This document shows, in pieces, positions 29,418 through 38,674 of a stretch of DNA of 64,000 nucleotides. Positions within the stretch are counted from its first letter, which is position 1. Each line of letters opens with the position of its first letter. The translations under genes and the position numbers were made by a program. The DNA is from an uncultured Bacteroidales bacterium (GTDB lineage Bacteria; Bacteroidota; Bacteroidia; Bacteroidales; UBA932), in NCBI GenBank assembly GCA_937899055.1, contig CALBPX010000061.1:1-64000 (forward strand). The letters run 5' to 3'. The notes beneath the pieces were generated by a model. The model was not told where the DNA came from and made no database searches. It worked only from the letters and a program-made list of their open reading frames with translations.

Positions 29418-30353
29418 ATGGACTGGTGGCATGGTTTGATTTTGGGTCTGGTTCAGGGGCTGGCAGAGTTTCTTCCTATCAGCAGCAGCGGACACCTTAC
29501 TATTATGCAGGAAACGTTGGGAATCAGCGGAGAGGGCAATCTGGCCTTCGACGTGGCTGTTCATGTAGCCACGGTGCTGAGTACCGTAGTGATTTTCTGG
29601 AAGCCTTTGTTCAATTTGTCCAAAGGGCTGTTTGTCAAAGGAATGAATCGCGAAAAGGATTATATTCTCAAAATCCTTGTATCAATGATTCCGATACTTC
29701 TTGTAGGATTTCTCCTGAAGGATGTGGTGGAGAGGATATTTGATACGAGCCGGGTTGCAAGGCACACCGGCAATCCTCTGCTGGTAGTAGGTATCTGCCT
29801 GATAGTTACGGCTGTTCTCCTTCTTATCAGCGAAATCATTTCAGCCGTAAGAGACCTCAAGAACGGAAAGGATGGGGAGGATAAGGAACAGAAGGTTGCA
29901 GACCGTATGACCGTAACTGAAGATATGACGGGGCCTCAGAGGAGAAAGATATTCTCGCTCCAGAACGGAATCAATTACTGGCAGGCATTCCTTGTAGGTG
30001 TGGCTCAGAGCATTGCTGTTCTTCCGGGGCTTTCACGTTCCGGCAGCACCATAGCTACCGGCCTGATGGCCAAAGTCCGCAGGACCTCCCTTGCACAGTT
30101 CGTCTTCATAATGGTAATAATCCCGATTCTCGGCGAGGCTTTTCTGGAGATAATCAAGGGTCTGCATGGCGGCGGCATGAGCGGTTTCTTCTCCCTGCCG
30201 GTTCTTTGCGGATTCATAGCGGCCTTTGTGTCGGGGCTTTTTGCCTGCACCCTGATGGTGGGCCTGCTCAAGAAGTTCAGGCTGTGGGGTTTTGCGGTTT
30301 ACTGTTTCATAGCCGGAGTGCTTTGCATAGTTCTCCCTTATGCAATAGGTTAA
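29418..30353 (+). CDS. uppP: Undecaprenyl-diphosphatase UppP
   Basis: Removes one phosphate from undecaprenyl diphosphate to recycle the lipid carrier used for peptidoglycan and other envelope polymers; confers bacitracin tolerance. Polytopic membrane protein of 311 residues with the two active-site repeats EFLPISSSGHL (about residues 17-27) and PGLSRSGST (about 202-210). It is longer than E. coli BacA (273) because of a charged cytoplasmic insert around residues 140-175. Followed after 3 bases by lpxH. Confidence 0.96.
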   Translation: MDWWHGLILGLVQGLAEFLPISSSGHLTIMQETLGISGEGNLAFDVAVHVATVLSTVVIFWKPLFNLSKGLFVKGMNREKDYILKILVSMIPILLVGFLLKDVVERIFDTSRVARHTGNPLLVVGICLIVTAVLLLISEIISAVRDLKNGKDGEDKEQKVADRMTVTEDMTGPQRRKIFSLQNGINYWQAFLVGVAQSIAVLPGLSRSGSTIATGLMAKVRRTSLAQFVFIMVIIPILGEAFLEIIKGLHGGGMSGFFSLPVLCGFIAAFVSGLFACTLMVGLLKKFRLWGFAVYCFIAGVLCIVLPYAIG

Positions 30354-30356
30354 ACA

Positions 30357-31139
30357 ATGGCCCTGTATTATTTCATAGCCGACACTCATCTTGGGCTAGA
30401 TTATCAAGACCCTAAAATGCGGGAGAAAGCCTTTGCCTCTTTTCTGGCATCTCTCCCCACCGAAACTTCCAAGGTTTTTCTGCTCGGCGATATCTTTGAT
30501 TTCTGGTACGAGTACAAGGATGTGGTTCCCCGAAGGTTCACCCGCACCCTGGGGGCCATTGCCGCATTGGCAGACCGAGGGGTTGAAGTGAATTTCATGA
30601 ACGGCAACCACGACATCTGGACCTACAGCTATCTACAGCAGGATTTGGGCGTAAAAATTTACGCTCAGCCCTGGATTGTTGAAATAGAGGGCGTAAGATT
30701 TTGCCTTGGCCACGGCGACGGCCTTTGGGACAAGAGTGCTTCTTACAGTTTTTTGCAGAGGGTCTTCAAATGCCGTTTCCTTCAGGTGCTTTTCAGCGGA
30801 GTGCATCCGAGGTGGGCTTTTCTTCTGGGGCACGGCTGGAGCCGTCATAACCGCCTTACCAGATTCAAGAACCAGGACGAAAAGTCTCAGAAGGAGTACC
30901 TTCAGAAAATTATTGACGGAAGTTCCGCCTGGGCCGCCGATTTTCAGAAGAAGCAGGCTCCGGACAAAAAGATAGACCATTTCATTTTTGGCCACTATCA
31001 TACATCATTTACGGAAGAAGTAGAGGGCGGAGGAGATGTTTCAATACTCGGCGAATGGATACACCATCCTGACTATCTGGTGTTTGACGGCAAGACTCTG
31101 CAACGCAGGACTTTTGAATACCGGCAGCCTGCCCCTTAG
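30357..31139 (+). CDS. lpxH: UDP-2,3-diacylglucosamine diphosphatase LpxH
   Basis: Cleaves UDP-diacylglucosamine to lipid X in the lipid A pathway, at the cytoplasmic face of the inner membrane. Calcineurin-like metallophosphoesterase with all the metal motifs: DTHLG, GDIFDFW, GNHD, LGHGDGLW and GHYHT. 260 residues, typical of Bacteroidota LpxH. Last gene of ftsX-DUF3098-uppP-lpxH. It ends 2 bases from the convergent DUF4294 gene with no clear terminator. Confidence 0.92.
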   Translation: MALYYFIADTHLGLDYQDPKMREKAFASFLASLPTETSKVFLLGDIFDFWYEYKDVVPRRFTRTLGAIAALADRGVEVNFMNGNHDIWTYSYLQQDLGVKIYAQPWIVEIEGVRFCLGHGDGLWDKSASYSFLQRVFKCRFLQVLFSGVHPRWAFLLGHGWSRHNRLTRFKNQDEKSQKEYLQKIIDGSSAWAADFQKKQAPDKKIDHFIFGHYHTSFTEEVEGGGDVSILGEWIHHPDYLVFDGKTLQRRTFEYRQPAP

Positions 31140-31141
31140 GC

Positions 31142-31849
31142 TCATTTGTAGAACAGGGAGTAGTAAAGGGCGTCAAATTCCCCGGCATCGTAAATCATTA
31201 TCAGATCTTCAACCATGCGGTCCTCTCCAAAGCGGTCGTAAGGTTTTTTGAGGTCGTTGCCAAAGACCTTGGCTACCGTCTGCCAGAATCCGGCGGCTAT
31301 TTTGCCGCGGTATTCTCTTATGATGTAGAACGATGTCCGTCCAAGTTCCCTGTCTATGAGTTTCATAAGAAGCTTGCCCTGGCTTACGGTCATTTTCCTG
31401 AGCGGTTTTTCAAACTTCTTGAAAAGCTGTTTCTGGTAGGCTGAGATATATCTTTCTCTTTCGGCTCTGGAAAACTCGTTTGTAGCCAGAACGCTGTCGG
31501 CTTCGCGGATTATTACCTTGGCCTGCAGGGCATAGGGGTAAACAGCCTTGAAGTTATAGACCAGCCGCCTGTACTGCCTCCAGGATTTTCCGTTCCGGTT
31601 GCCCTTCATTCTCCCGAACTTGAACACCGGCGAAAGCCTGCCCACATAAACTGTATCTCCGTCAATTATTTTGTAACCCATCCTGGCCTCCATTGCAGGA
31701 TTGTCTGCCGGCGCCAACTCAATTTCTTTCCTGCGTTGCCGCTCCTGTCTTCTGCTGTTTTGGGCAAAAAGGCCCCCGTCCGGCAGAATTGTCAGGATCA
31801 AAGCCAGAAATATCGCTGAGCCAGAGAGTCTTTTAATCATAAGCAGCAT
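31142..31849 (-). CDS. DUF4294 secreted protein
   Basis: About 235 residues with a signal peptide (IKRLSGSAIFLALILTILP... ending around LFAQ) and a basic mature domain featuring WRQYRRLVYNFKAVYPYAL and the repeated aromatic end YYSLFYK. I match this to DUF4294, a Bacteroidota family of unknown function in the periplasm. The frame is open to 31876; Met at 31849 or 31840 is the more likely start. An ATCGCTGAG copy sits inside the signal-peptide coding region at 31813. Divergent from gltS. Confidence 0.72.
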   Translation of the reverse strand: MLLMIKRLSGSAIFLALILTILPDGGLFAQNSRRQERQRRKEIELAPADNPAMEARMGYKIIDGDTVYVGRLSPVFKFGRMKGNRNGKSWRQYRRLVYNFKAVYPYALQAKVIIREADSVLATNEFSRAERERYISAYQKQLFKKFEKPLRKMTVSQGKLLMKLIDRELGRTSFYIIREYRGKIAAGFWQTVAKVFGNDLKKPYDRFGEDRMVEDLIMIYDAGEFDALYYSLFYK

Positions 31850-31930
31850 TTTTGAGCCCTCAAATTTAAGAAGCAAATTGGTTACTGCAAAAGCCGTTCT
31901 TTTTGTATCTTTACGGAAATTTTCTCAGCG

Positions 31931-33355
31931 ATGAATGATTTTTTCCATTTTCAAGGGTTCACTCCCTGGGTGTTTTTGGTTGACATGGGCCTGGTCTTCG
32001 GCCTGATGCTGGCAGGAAAGTTTATCAGGGTAAAGGTCAAACTTATACAGAAGCTGTTCATTCCGCCAAGTCTTATAGCCGGTTTTCTGGGTCTGGCTTT
32101 CGGGCCAAACGGTCTGGGCTGGCTTCCTTTTTCCGGAAACCTGTCTTCTTATTCGGCGGTGCTGATTGCCCTGGTGTTTTCAACCCTGCCGTTTTCATCG
32201 CAGAAATCCTCTGCCAAAGAGGTTATCAAAAGGGTGGGTCCGATGTGGGTTTATGCCCAGATAGGCATGCTTTTGCAATGGGGCATCATGGGTCTTGTGG
32301 GAATCTATCTGTTCAGGGCTATATGGCCCTCGCTGCATCAGGCTTTCGGAGCCATGCTTCCTACCGGTTTCTACGGAGGGCACGGTACGGCTGCGGCCAT
32401 AGGCAGTGCCTTTGAAAACCTTGGCGGTTCTCTCAAATGGGAAGACGCAATGACACTCGGAATGACAACCGCAACCGTAGGCGTTGTTATGGCAATAGTT
32501 GTAGGCCTGGTCATCATAAAGTGGGCTGCGCGCAAAAAGCAGACGGCCTTCATCGCTGATTTTAAAGATCTTCCGAACGAACTCAGAAGCGGGCTTCTTC
32601 CAAAAGGCAAGAGAGATTCTCTGGGAGAGGCTACGGTGTCGTCCATTTCCATAGAGCATTATACCTTCCATTTTGCAATAGTATTCTTTGTGGCATTTCT
32701 GGGCTATGTGCTCAGCGTTGCGGTAAAGAACTGGTGCAGCGGTCTTCAGGCTCCTTACAACGGTCTGGAACTGCCGGTATTCTCCTGTGCTTTTGTAGCC
32801 GGACTGTTGCTCAAGAAGCTATTTGACCTGTGCAAAGTGTCTGAATATGTCAGCAACCATACCGTCCAGAGAGAGGGCAGTTTCTTTACGGATCTTCTGG
32901 TAACCTGCGGCGTAGCTTCCATCAAGACAGGGGTTGTGGTCCAGTACTGGCTTCCTCTGCTTGTGCTGATAGTAATAGGAGTGGCCGTGGTCTTCTTCAT
33001 AACCTTCTACTTCGGAAGGCGTCTGAGCCCCAGTTACTGGTTTGAAAGGTCCATCTTTGCCTGGGGCTGGTGGACAGGTACAATGGCAATGGGCATAGCT
33101 CTGGAAAGGATAGTTGACCCTCAGATGAAGAGCAAGACCATGGACGATTATGCGCTTGCATATCTGCCCATAGCTCCCGTGGAAATTATACTGATAACGC
33201 TGATTCCGATATCTTTCTCCGCCGGTTGGGGAGGGCTTCTGATGTGGATATGCCTTGCATTGAGCGCAGTGCTTTTAATCCTGGCCCGTTCCATGAAATG
33301 GTGGAATCCTAAGCGGGCTGCCATGCAAAGCCAATCTTCTGAACAAGCAAAATGA
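31931..33355 (+). CDS. gltS: Sodium/glutamate symporter family protein
   Basis: Polytopic inner-membrane carrier of the ESS (GltS) family that takes up glutamate or a similar anion with sodium. 474 residues and about ten membrane helices; the first inverted repeat carries PPSLIAGFLGL and the re-entrant loop LPTGFYGGHGTAAAIG, with a parallel AFVAGLLLKK in the second half. It is somewhat longer than E. coli GltS (401). Substrate not provable. The start ATG at 31931 is partly inside a CTCAGCGAT copy (31924-31932). Its stop overlaps the start of the dipeptidase gene (ATGA). Confidence 0.85.
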   Translation: MNDFFHFQGFTPWVFLVDMGLVFGLMLAGKFIRVKVKLIQKLFIPPSLIAGFLGLAFGPNGLGWLPFSGNLSSYSAVLIALVFSTLPFSSQKSSAKEVIKRVGPMWVYAQIGMLLQWGIMGLVGIYLFRAIWPSLHQAFGAMLPTGFYGGHGTAAAIGSAFENLGGSLKWEDAMTLGMTTATVGVVMAIVVGLVIIKWAARKKQTAFIADFKDLPNELRSGLLPKGKRDSLGEATVSSISIEHYTFHFAIVFFVAFLGYVLSVAVKNWCSGLQAPYNGLELPVFSCAFVAGLLLKKLFDLCKVSEYVSNHTVQREGSFFTDLLVTCGVASIKTGVVVQYWLPLLVLIVIGVAVVFFITFYFGRRLSPSYWFERSIFAWGWWTGTMAMGIALERIVDPQMKSKTMDDYALAYLPIAPVEIILITLIPISFSAGWGGLLMWICLALSAVLLILARSMKWWNPKRAAMQSQSSEQAK

Positions 33356-34524
33356 ATACAGAAATGACGAATATGAAAAAGATTATCTGCCTTATATCAA
33401 TCCTGGGCCTTCTGACCTGCAACCTTTACGCTCAGGACCATTGTGGAAAGTGTAAAAGAAGCGGAGCCCTGAACCTAACCGACAAAGAATACATGGCCCT
33501 TGCCGACAGTATCCATAAAGTGGCAATATCGTTTGACACCCACGTAGATACACCTACATATACCCTTCATCCGGAGGGCCGTTACACCGTGGCCAAGGGG
33601 CAGGTGAGCTTTGAACTCATGAAGCAGGGCGGCCAGGACGGAGCCTTCTTTGCCATATATCTCGACCAGGGCCCGTGGCAGAACTCCAAATCTCTGGATT
33701 CTGCATATCAATGGTGCCATGGCGAACTCCAGATGTGGAAAGACTATGTGAACAACAGTCATTCGGACAAGGCCGGCATAGCATATTCCACAGACGATGT
33801 CTATCGTCTTAAGAAAGAGGGTAAAAGGATAGTTGTGCTCTGCATAGAGAACGGATATCCGGTACGCACCCTTGAGGATCTGGACGAGTTTGCAAAGATG
33901 GGCGTAAAGTACATAACCCTTTCGCACAACACTCCAAACCAGATATGCGACGGCAGCCGTTACCCCAACACTTATTACTGGTATCCTAAGACCGGTCACG
34001 GACTTTCCCCGTTTGGAGAAAAGGTTGTGGAAAGGATGCAGCAGCTGGGCATAATGGTGGATGTTTCCCATATATCGTCCGAATCGCTGGTGGATGTGCT
34101 CAAGATAATCAAAGCCCCTGTGCTGGCGTCACATTCATCCTGCAAGGCCCTCAAGCCTTCCCAGACCCGTAACCTCACCGACGACGAAATCCGCGCCATT
34201 GCCGCCGTGGACGGAGTTATTCAGGTAGGCACCGGCCGTTTCTTCCTCAGCGATGACCTTCCGTACTACAAAGTTGGTGTGGAGGTTCTGGCAAACCACA
34301 TAGACCATATCAAAAATCTGGTAGGCTACCGTCATGTAGGTCTGGGTACCGATTTTGACGGCGGCGGCGGAGTCATAGGGCTCGACAACTCTTCGCAGAT
34401 GAAAAACCTAACCGTAGAGCTTCTCAAACGAGGCTGGACGGTTGAAGAACTTATAGCCTTCTGGGGCGGAAATCTTCTCCGCGTCTGGAAGGCCTGCGAG
34501 GACTATGCCGCACAGTTCAAGTGA
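33352..34524 (+). CDS. Membrane dipeptidase, peptidase family M19
   Basis: Zinc dipeptidase of the renal dipeptidase family, exported. Signal peptide from the Met at 33373 (KKIICLISILGLL, ending near LYAQ). Metal ligands: DTHVDTP, the bridging Glu in CIENGYP, and His residues in VDVSHIS and LASHSSCK; the DFDGGGG segment near the end is also conserved. The first frame ATG at 33352 overlaps the gltS stop, while 33364 and 33373 are other starts. Together with the neighbouring carrier it suggests splitting peptides outside the cytoplasm and importing the amino acid. Confidence 0.88.
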   Translation: MNTEMTNMKKIICLISILGLLTCNLYAQDHCGKCKRSGALNLTDKEYMALADSIHKVAISFDTHVDTPTYTLHPEGRYTVAKGQVSFELMKQGGQDGAFFAIYLDQGPWQNSKSLDSAYQWCHGELQMWKDYVNNSHSDKAGIAYSTDDVYRLKKEGKRIVVLCIENGYPVRTLEDLDEFAKMGVKYITLSHNTPNQICDGSRYPNTYYWYPKTGHGLSPFGEKVVERMQQLGIMVDVSHISSESLVDVLKIIKAPVLASHSSCKALKPSQTRNLTDDEIRAIAAVDGVIQVGTGRFFLSDDLPYYKVGVEVLANHIDHIKNLVGYRHVGLGTDFDGGGGVIGLDNSSQMKNLTVELLKRGWTVEELIAFWGGNLLRVWKACEDYAAQFK

Positions 34525-34653
34525 TTTTTTTTCTGACCAGAAATCCAAAAGTGGGTTTTCTTCCAGGTTTTTCATTTTTATAAATGGCTGAGAATTGGCG
34601 GTTTGACCATCAAAAATTTTTAGCCAAAACTTTGCAAAATTTTCTCAAAAAAG

Positions 34654-34684
34654 TTTGCATATTCAGATAATTGTTTTACCTTTG
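34654..34684 (+). promoter_or_regulatory. Consensus promoter of rplP-rplQ operon
   Basis: TTTG (34654-34657) and TACCTTTG (34677-34684), 19 bases apart, are an exact match to the Bacteroidota consensus. Transcription should start near 34690, giving a 60-base leader before rplP. Confidence 0.85.
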
Positions 34685-34691
34685 CAGCCCG

Positions 34692-34720
34692 ACATTTTGG
34701 TTCCGTTACAGCCAAAGTGT
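34692..34720 (+). promoter_or_regulatory. Hairpin at the start of the rplP leader
   Basis: ACATTTTGG (34692-34700) pairs with CCAAAGTGT (34712-34720), one G-T pair, 11-base loop. It lies at the very 5' end of the predicted mRNA, where it may stabilise the transcript or bind a ribosomal protein. Inferred. Confidence 0.45.
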
Positions 34721-34751
34721 TGAGGATTAACAAGATAAAGCAATTTTAGCT

Positions 34752-35174
34752 ATGTTACAACCAAAGAAAACCAAATTCAGAAGAATGCAGAAGGGCCGTA
34801 TGAAAGGACAGGCCCACAGAGGAACACAGCTTGCTTTCGGTTCTTTCGGTATCAAGACCCTTGAGTCTTGCTGGATGACCGGTCAGCAGATAGAGGCAGC
34901 TCGTCAGGCAGTGGTCCGTTATATGAAGCGTGAAGGATATGTTTGGATCCGTATATTCCCGGACAAGCCTTTCACAAAGAAACCTGCAGAAGTACGTATG
35001 GGTAAGGGTAAGGGTAGTCCTGAGGGATTCGTTGCCCCCGTTACCCCCGGTAGAATGCTTATAGAGGTAGAGGGTGTTCCTATGGACGTTGCCAAGGAAG
35101 CTCTCAGACTCGGAGCTCAGAAACTCCCTGTTTCCACCAAGTTTGTGGTAAGAAGGGATTATGTTAAACAGTAA
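34752..35174 (+). CDS. rplP: 50S ribosomal protein L16
   Basis: Binds 23S rRNA near the A site. 140 residues, with the start [18 protein letters not shown] and later [19 protein letters not shown] and the C-terminal KLPVSTKFV. Opens the second ribosomal block with its own promoter, whereas usually it directly follows rpsC. Confidence 0.97.
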   Translation: MLQPKKTKFRRMQKGRMKGQAHRGTQLAFGSFGIKTLESCWMTGQQIEAARQAVVRYMKREGYVWIRIFPDKPFTKKPAEVRMGKGKGSPEGFVAPVTPGRMLIEVEGVPMDVAKEALRLGAQKLPVSTKFVVRRDYVKQ

Positions 35175-35188
35175 AAGAGATTAGTATT

Positions 35189-35392
35189 ATGGATATTAAA
35201 GAAATACGTGAAATGAGCGAGAAGGATCTCCGCGAGCGTATAGAAACCAACCGCGCCGCCCTTAACCAGATGCTTCTCAACCACGCTGTCTCTCCATTAG
35301 AGAATACTTCTCAGATTAGAAAAGCCAAGAAAGATATCACCAGGATGCTCACAGTCCTGACTGAGATCGAGAATAAAAAACAGAGCAAATAA
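35189..35392 (+). CDS. rpmC: 50S ribosomal protein L29
   Basis: Two-helix protein at the tunnel exit, contacting trigger factor and SecY. 67 residues, starting [18 protein letters not shown], with the conserved basic C-terminal helix [13 protein letters not shown]. Its stop codon shares a base with the rpsQ start. Confidence 0.95.
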   Translation: MDIKEIREMSEKDLRERIETNRAALNQMLLNHAVSPLENTSQIRKAKKDITRMLTVLTEIENKKQSK

Positions 35393-35646
35393 TGGAAAGG
35401 AATCTTAGGAAAGTCAGAGTAGGTGTTGTAGTCAGCAACAAGATGGACAAGAGTGCCGTTGTAGCTGTAAAGACCAAAGAGAAACACCCTATTTACGGCA
35501 AGTTCGTAAATAAAACCACAAAGTTTGTAGCGCACGACGAAAAGAACGAGTGCTCTGAAGGTGATACCGTAAGGATCATGGAGACCCGTCCTCTTTCAAA
35601 GACAAAGCGCTGGAGATTAGTTGAAATCGTTGAAAAAGTTAAATAA
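35392..35646 (+). CDS. rpsQ: 30S ribosomal protein S17
   Basis: OB-fold primary binder of 16S rRNA. 84 residues: [22 protein letters not shown] at the start (split for length: [10 protein letters not shown] is the conserved part), KHPIYGKF, and the C-terminal [19 protein letters not shown] overlaps rpmC by one base. Confidence 0.96.
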   Translation: MERNLRKVRVGVVVSNKMDKSAVVAVKTKEKHPIYGKFVNKTTKFVAHDEKNECSEGDTVRIMETRPLSKTKRWRLVEIVEKVK

Positions 35647-35649
35647 GCT

Positions 35650-36015
35650 ATGATACAGCAGGAATCAAGATTAATGGTAGCCGACAACAGCGGTGCAAAG
35701 GAAGTCCTCTGCATCCGTGTCCTGGGTGGTACCCGCCGCCGTTATGCCGGTGTTGGAGACAAGATCGTAGTAGCAGTAAAAAGTGCTATTCCGGGAGCAG
35801 ACGCCAAGAAGGGCTCTGTGTCTAAGGCAGTAGTTGTAAGAACTAAGAAGGAAATCCGCCGTGCAGACGGTTCCTATATCAGGTTTGACGAGAATGCTTG
35901 CGTGCTTCTGGACAATCAGGGCGAAGTAAGGGGAACCCGTATTTTCGGTCCTGTTGCAAGAGAGCTCCGCGACAACTATATGAAGATTGTTTCACTTGCC
36001 CCTGAGGTACTTTAA
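35650..36015 (+). CDS. rplN: 50S ribosomal protein L14
   Basis: Forms an intersubunit bridge with 16S rRNA. 121 residues; starts [18 protein letters not shown] and ends [10 protein letters not shown]...[10 protein letters not shown], fully conserved. 17 bases before rplX, including a strong Shine-Dalgarno sequence. Confidence 0.98.
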   Translation: MIQQESRLMVADNSGAKEVLCIRVLGGTRRRYAGVGDKIVVAVKSAIPGADAKKGSVSKAVVVRTKKEIRRADGSYIRFDENACVLLDNQGEVRGTRIFGPVARELRDNYMKIVSLAPEVL

Positions 36016-36019
36016 TAAT

Positions 36020-36026
36020 AGGAGGT
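36020..36026 (+). promoter_or_regulatory. Perfect Shine-Dalgarno site before rplX
   Basis: AGGAGGT, fully complementary to the usual anti-Shine-Dalgarno ACCTCCT, ends 6 bases before the rplX ATG. Such sites are rare in Bacteroidota. Confidence 0.7.
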
Positions 36027-36032
36027 ATTGCA

Positions 36033-36356
36033 ATGAATGTAAAATTCCACGTTAAGAAAGGTGACATGGTTTTCGTAAACGCCGGTAACGACAAAGGCAA
36101 GACCGGTAAGATCCTCAGAGTTGACCGCAAGAATATGCGCGCCATAGTTGAAGGTCTCAACATGGTAAGCAAGAATACAAAGCCTAATGCCGACAATCCT
36201 CAGGGAGGAATTATCAAGCAGGAGGCTCCTATACATATTTCCAATCTTCAGCTTGTAGATCCTTCAAAGGGCGGTCCAACCAGAATCGGACGCCGCCTCA
36301 ACGATAAGGGCAAGCTTGTACGTTATGCTAAAAAATCAGGGGAGGAAATCAAATAA
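36033..36356 (+). CDS. rplX: 50S ribosomal protein L24
   Basis: Assembly initiator near the tunnel exit. 107 residues with the KOW motif [20 protein letters not shown] and [19 protein letters not shown] end (seen as [13 protein letters not shown]). The stop TAA overlaps the rplE ATG by one base. A perfect Shine-Dalgarno site precedes it. Confidence 0.96.
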   Translation: MNVKFHVKKGDMVFVNAGNDKGKTGKILRVDRKNMRAIVEGLNMVSKNTKPNADNPQGGIIKQEAPIHISNLQLVDPSKGGPTRIGRRLNDKGKLVRYAKKSGEEIK

Positions 36357-37000
36357 TGGCAAAGGAAGTTAAGAAAGAGCAGGCCGCAAAGAATGCAAAG
36401 CAGTCAAAGGGCGAGTCTAAGTCCAAGAAAGGCGGCGAGCAGGTAGTTCCCAAAGGATGGATTCCTAACCTGCAGAAGGAATACAAAGAAAGAATAGCCG
36501 GTGAGCTTCAGAAGCAGTTCGGTTTCAAGTCAACGATGCAGATTCCGAGGCTCGAGAAGATAACCATCAACCAGGGCGTAGGAGCAGGTGTTGCAGACAA
36601 GAAGATTGTTGAGAACGCTGCAGACGAACTGGCTATGATTACCGGTCAGAAGGCCATACTTACCTACTCCAGAAAGGATATCGCTTCCTTCAAACTGAGA
36701 AAGGGAATGCCTATCGGTTGTAAGGTAACTCTCAGAAGGGCAAAGATGTATGAATTCATGGAGAGGCTCATCAAGGTTTCTCTTCCTCGAATCAGAGACT
36801 TCAAAGGAGTTGAAGAAAAGTTCGACGGCAAGGGTAACTATACTCTCGGCCTGAAGGAACAGATCATCTTCCCGGAGATTGATATAGACAAAGTTTCAAA
36901 GGTTCTCGGAATGGAGATTACTTTTGTAACCAGCACTACCAAGGATGAGGAAGCACGCGCACTTCTGGCAGCCTTTGGAGTTCCGTTCAAGAAGAAATAA
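36356..37000 (+). CDS. rplE: 50S ribosomal protein L5 with N-terminal extension
   Basis: Binds 5S rRNA and bridges to the 30S head. The core begins at [18 protein letters not shown] (about residue 35) and carries [18 protein letters not shown]-like [26 protein letters not shown] and [14 protein letters not shown] [10 protein letters not shown]. The total of 214 residues exceeds the usual 179-185 by about 30, because of a Lys/Gln/Ser-rich N-terminal tail. No internal Met could serve as a shorter start before the core, so the tail is probably translated. Confidence 0.96.
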   Translation: MAKEVKKEQAAKNAKQSKGESKSKKGGEQVVPKGWIPNLQKEYKERIAGELQKQFGFKSTMQIPRLEKITINQGVGAGVADKKIVENAADELAMITGQKAILTYSRKDIASFKLRKGMPIGCKVTLRRAKMYEFMERLIKVSLPRIRDFKGVEEKFDGKGNYTLGLKEQIIFPEIDIDKVSKVLGMEITFVTSTTKDEEARALLAAFGVPFKKK

Positions 37001-37016
37001 TAAAAACAGATAATTT

Positions 37017-37286
37017 ATGGCAAAAGAATCAATGAAGGCACGCGAGGTAAAGCGTGCGAAGTTATGCGCCAAGTATGCCGCTAAACGCAAGGCTCTCAAG
37101 GCCGAGGGTAACTATGCAGCACTGGACAAGCTTCCCAAGAACGCTTCTCCTGTAAGGCTCCACAACCGCTGCTCTCTTACCGGCAGACCTAAAGGTTACA
37201 TGAGAGTTTTCGGAATCAGCAGGATACAGTTCAGGGAAATGGCTTCAAAGGGCCTCATCCCCGGAGTACGCAAAGCCAGCTGGTAA
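37017..37286 (+). CDS. rpsN: 30S ribosomal protein S14, zinc-free type
   Basis: Late-assembly 30S head protein. 89 residues, the long form without the CxxC...CxxC zinc site (the equivalent segment reads [19 protein letters not shown]). Ends RKASW as in E. coli. Sixteen bases after rplE. Confidence 0.97.
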   Translation: MAKESMKAREVKRAKLCAKYAAKRKALKAEGNYAALDKLPKNASPVRLHNRCSLTGRPKGYMRVFGISRIQFREMASKGLIPGVRKASW

Positions 37287-37327
37287 GATAGTTTAACAAA
37301 GGATATCGATTATTAAATTTTACAACA

Positions 37328-37723
37328 ATGACTGATCCTATTTCAGATTTTTTGACAAGAATCAGGAACGCCTACAGGGCCAACCACAAGGTTGTTGAAA
37401 TTCCTGCTTCAAAGATGAAGAAAGAACTCACAAGGGTTCTCTTCGAAAAGGGTTACATCCTCAGCTACAAGGTAGTTGAAGGCCAGCCCGTTGGAACAAT
37501 AAAGATTGCGCTCAAGTACCATCCTGAGACCAAGGCTCCCGCCATCAAGAAGATAGTAAGGGTAAGCCGTCCGGGTCTTCGTCAGTACAGGGGAGTAGAG
37601 AACATGCCGAGAGTCCTCAACGGACTGGGTATTGCCATCCTCTCTACATCGCAAGGTATAATCACAGACAAGGAAGCACGGCTGCAGAATGTAGGCGGCG
37701 AGGTGCTTTGCTATGTTTACTAA
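37328..37723 (+). CDS. rpsH: 30S ribosomal protein S8
   Basis: Key 16S rRNA binder of the central domain; the spc-operon repressor in E. coli. 131 residues: TDPISDFLTRIRNAYRA at the start, and the conserved GLGIAILSTSQGIITDKEA near the end. Eighteen bases before rplF. Confidence 0.98.
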   Translation: MTDPISDFLTRIRNAYRANHKVVEIPASKMKKELTRVLFEKGYILSYKVVEGQPVGTIKIALKYHPETKAPAIKKIVRVSRPGLRQYRGVENMPRVLNGLGIAILSTSQGIITDKEARLQNVGGEVLCYVY

Positions 37724-37741
37724 CAGAATAACATTATTGAT

Positions 37742-38299
37742 ATGTCAAGAATAGGAAAATTACCTGTAAGCCTTCCACAAGGAGTGACAGTCTCCGTAGA
37801 TAACAATGTGGTAAAGGTTAAAGGCCCTAAGGGAGAGCTCACTCAGAAGGTAGATCCGGATATTGAGGTTTCCGTTGAGGGAGGCGTGCTGTCTGTAAAA
37901 AGACCTACAGACCAACCGCGCCACAGATCTATGCACGGCCTTTACCGTGCTCTCATCCATAACATGGTTGTCGGAGTTTCCGAAGGTTTTGAAACCAAAC
38001 AGGAACTCGTGGGCGTAGGTTACCGTGTAGAGGCCGCCGGCCAGCTTCTGAAGTTCAGCCTCGGTTATTCTCACGATATTTACCTCCAGCTTCCGGACGA
38101 GGTTACCGCTGAGGTTCCTCAGGTCAAGAAGGGTGCCAACCCGATTCTCATTCTCAGAAGCAGCGATAAGCAACTTCTTGGAATGGTAGCCGCAAAGGTC
38201 CGCTCATTCCGTAAGCCTGAACCTTACAAGGGCAAGGGTATCAAGTTTGTAGGAGAAGTTCTCCGCAGAAAGGCTGGTAAGACAGCTGCAGCTAAATAA
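37742..38299 (+). CDS. rplF: 50S ribosomal protein L6
   Basis: Located near the factor-binding centre. 185 residues, two similar alpha/beta domains: SRIGKLPVSLPQGV at the start, MHGLYRALIHNMVVGVSEGF between them, and PEPYKGKGIKFVGEVLRRK at the end. Confidence 0.97.
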   Translation: MSRIGKLPVSLPQGVTVSVDNNVVKVKGPKGELTQKVDPDIEVSVEGGVLSVKRPTDQPRHRSMHGLYRALIHNMVVGVSEGFETKQELVGVGYRVEAAGQLLKFSLGYSHDIYLQLPDEVTAEVPQVKKGANPILILRSSDKQLLGMVAAKVRSFRKPEPYKGKGIKFVGEVLRRKAGKTAAAK

Positions 38300-38300
38300 T

Positions 38301-38306
38301 GGAGGA
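38301..38306 (+). promoter_or_regulatory. Shine-Dalgarno-like site before rplR
   Basis: GGAGGA ends 6 bases before the rplR ATG, in the 13-base gap after rplF. Confidence 0.55.
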
Positions 38307-38312
38307 TAGGAT

Positions 38313-38669
38313 ATGAATAAGATAGAAAGAAGACAGAGAATCCGCTACCGTATCCGCAAGGTTGTCAGCGGTACACCGGAAAGACCAAGGATGAGCGTGT
38401 TCAGATCCAACAAGCAGATCTATGTTCAGTTCATCGACGATGTTAATGGCGTAACTCTCGCCGCTGCTTCATCTCTTGACAAGGCCGTTGCCGCTCAGAC
38501 CGAGGGCAAGACCAAGACGGAGATTGCAGCTCTTGTAGGAGCAGAGGCTGCCAAGGTAGCCGCTTCCAAGGGTATTGCAGAAGTAGCTTTCGACCGCGGA
38601 GGTTACCTCTATCACGGAAGAGTTAAAAGTTTGGCAGACGCCGCACGCAAGGGCGGTCTTAAATTCTAA
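38313..38669 (+). CDS. rplR: 50S ribosomal protein L18
   Basis: 5S rRNA-binding protein. 118 residues: [21 protein letters not shown] with SNKQIYVQ at the start, ending [19 protein letters not shown] and REGGL-like RKGGLKF. Five bases before rpsE. Confidence 0.97.
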   Translation: MNKIERRQRIRYRIRKVVSGTPERPRMSVFRSNKQIYVQFIDDVNGVTLAAASSLDKAVAAQTEGKTKTEIAALVGAEAAKVAASKGIAEVAFDRGGYLYHGRVKSLADAARKGGLKF

Positions 38670-38674
38670 GAGCT

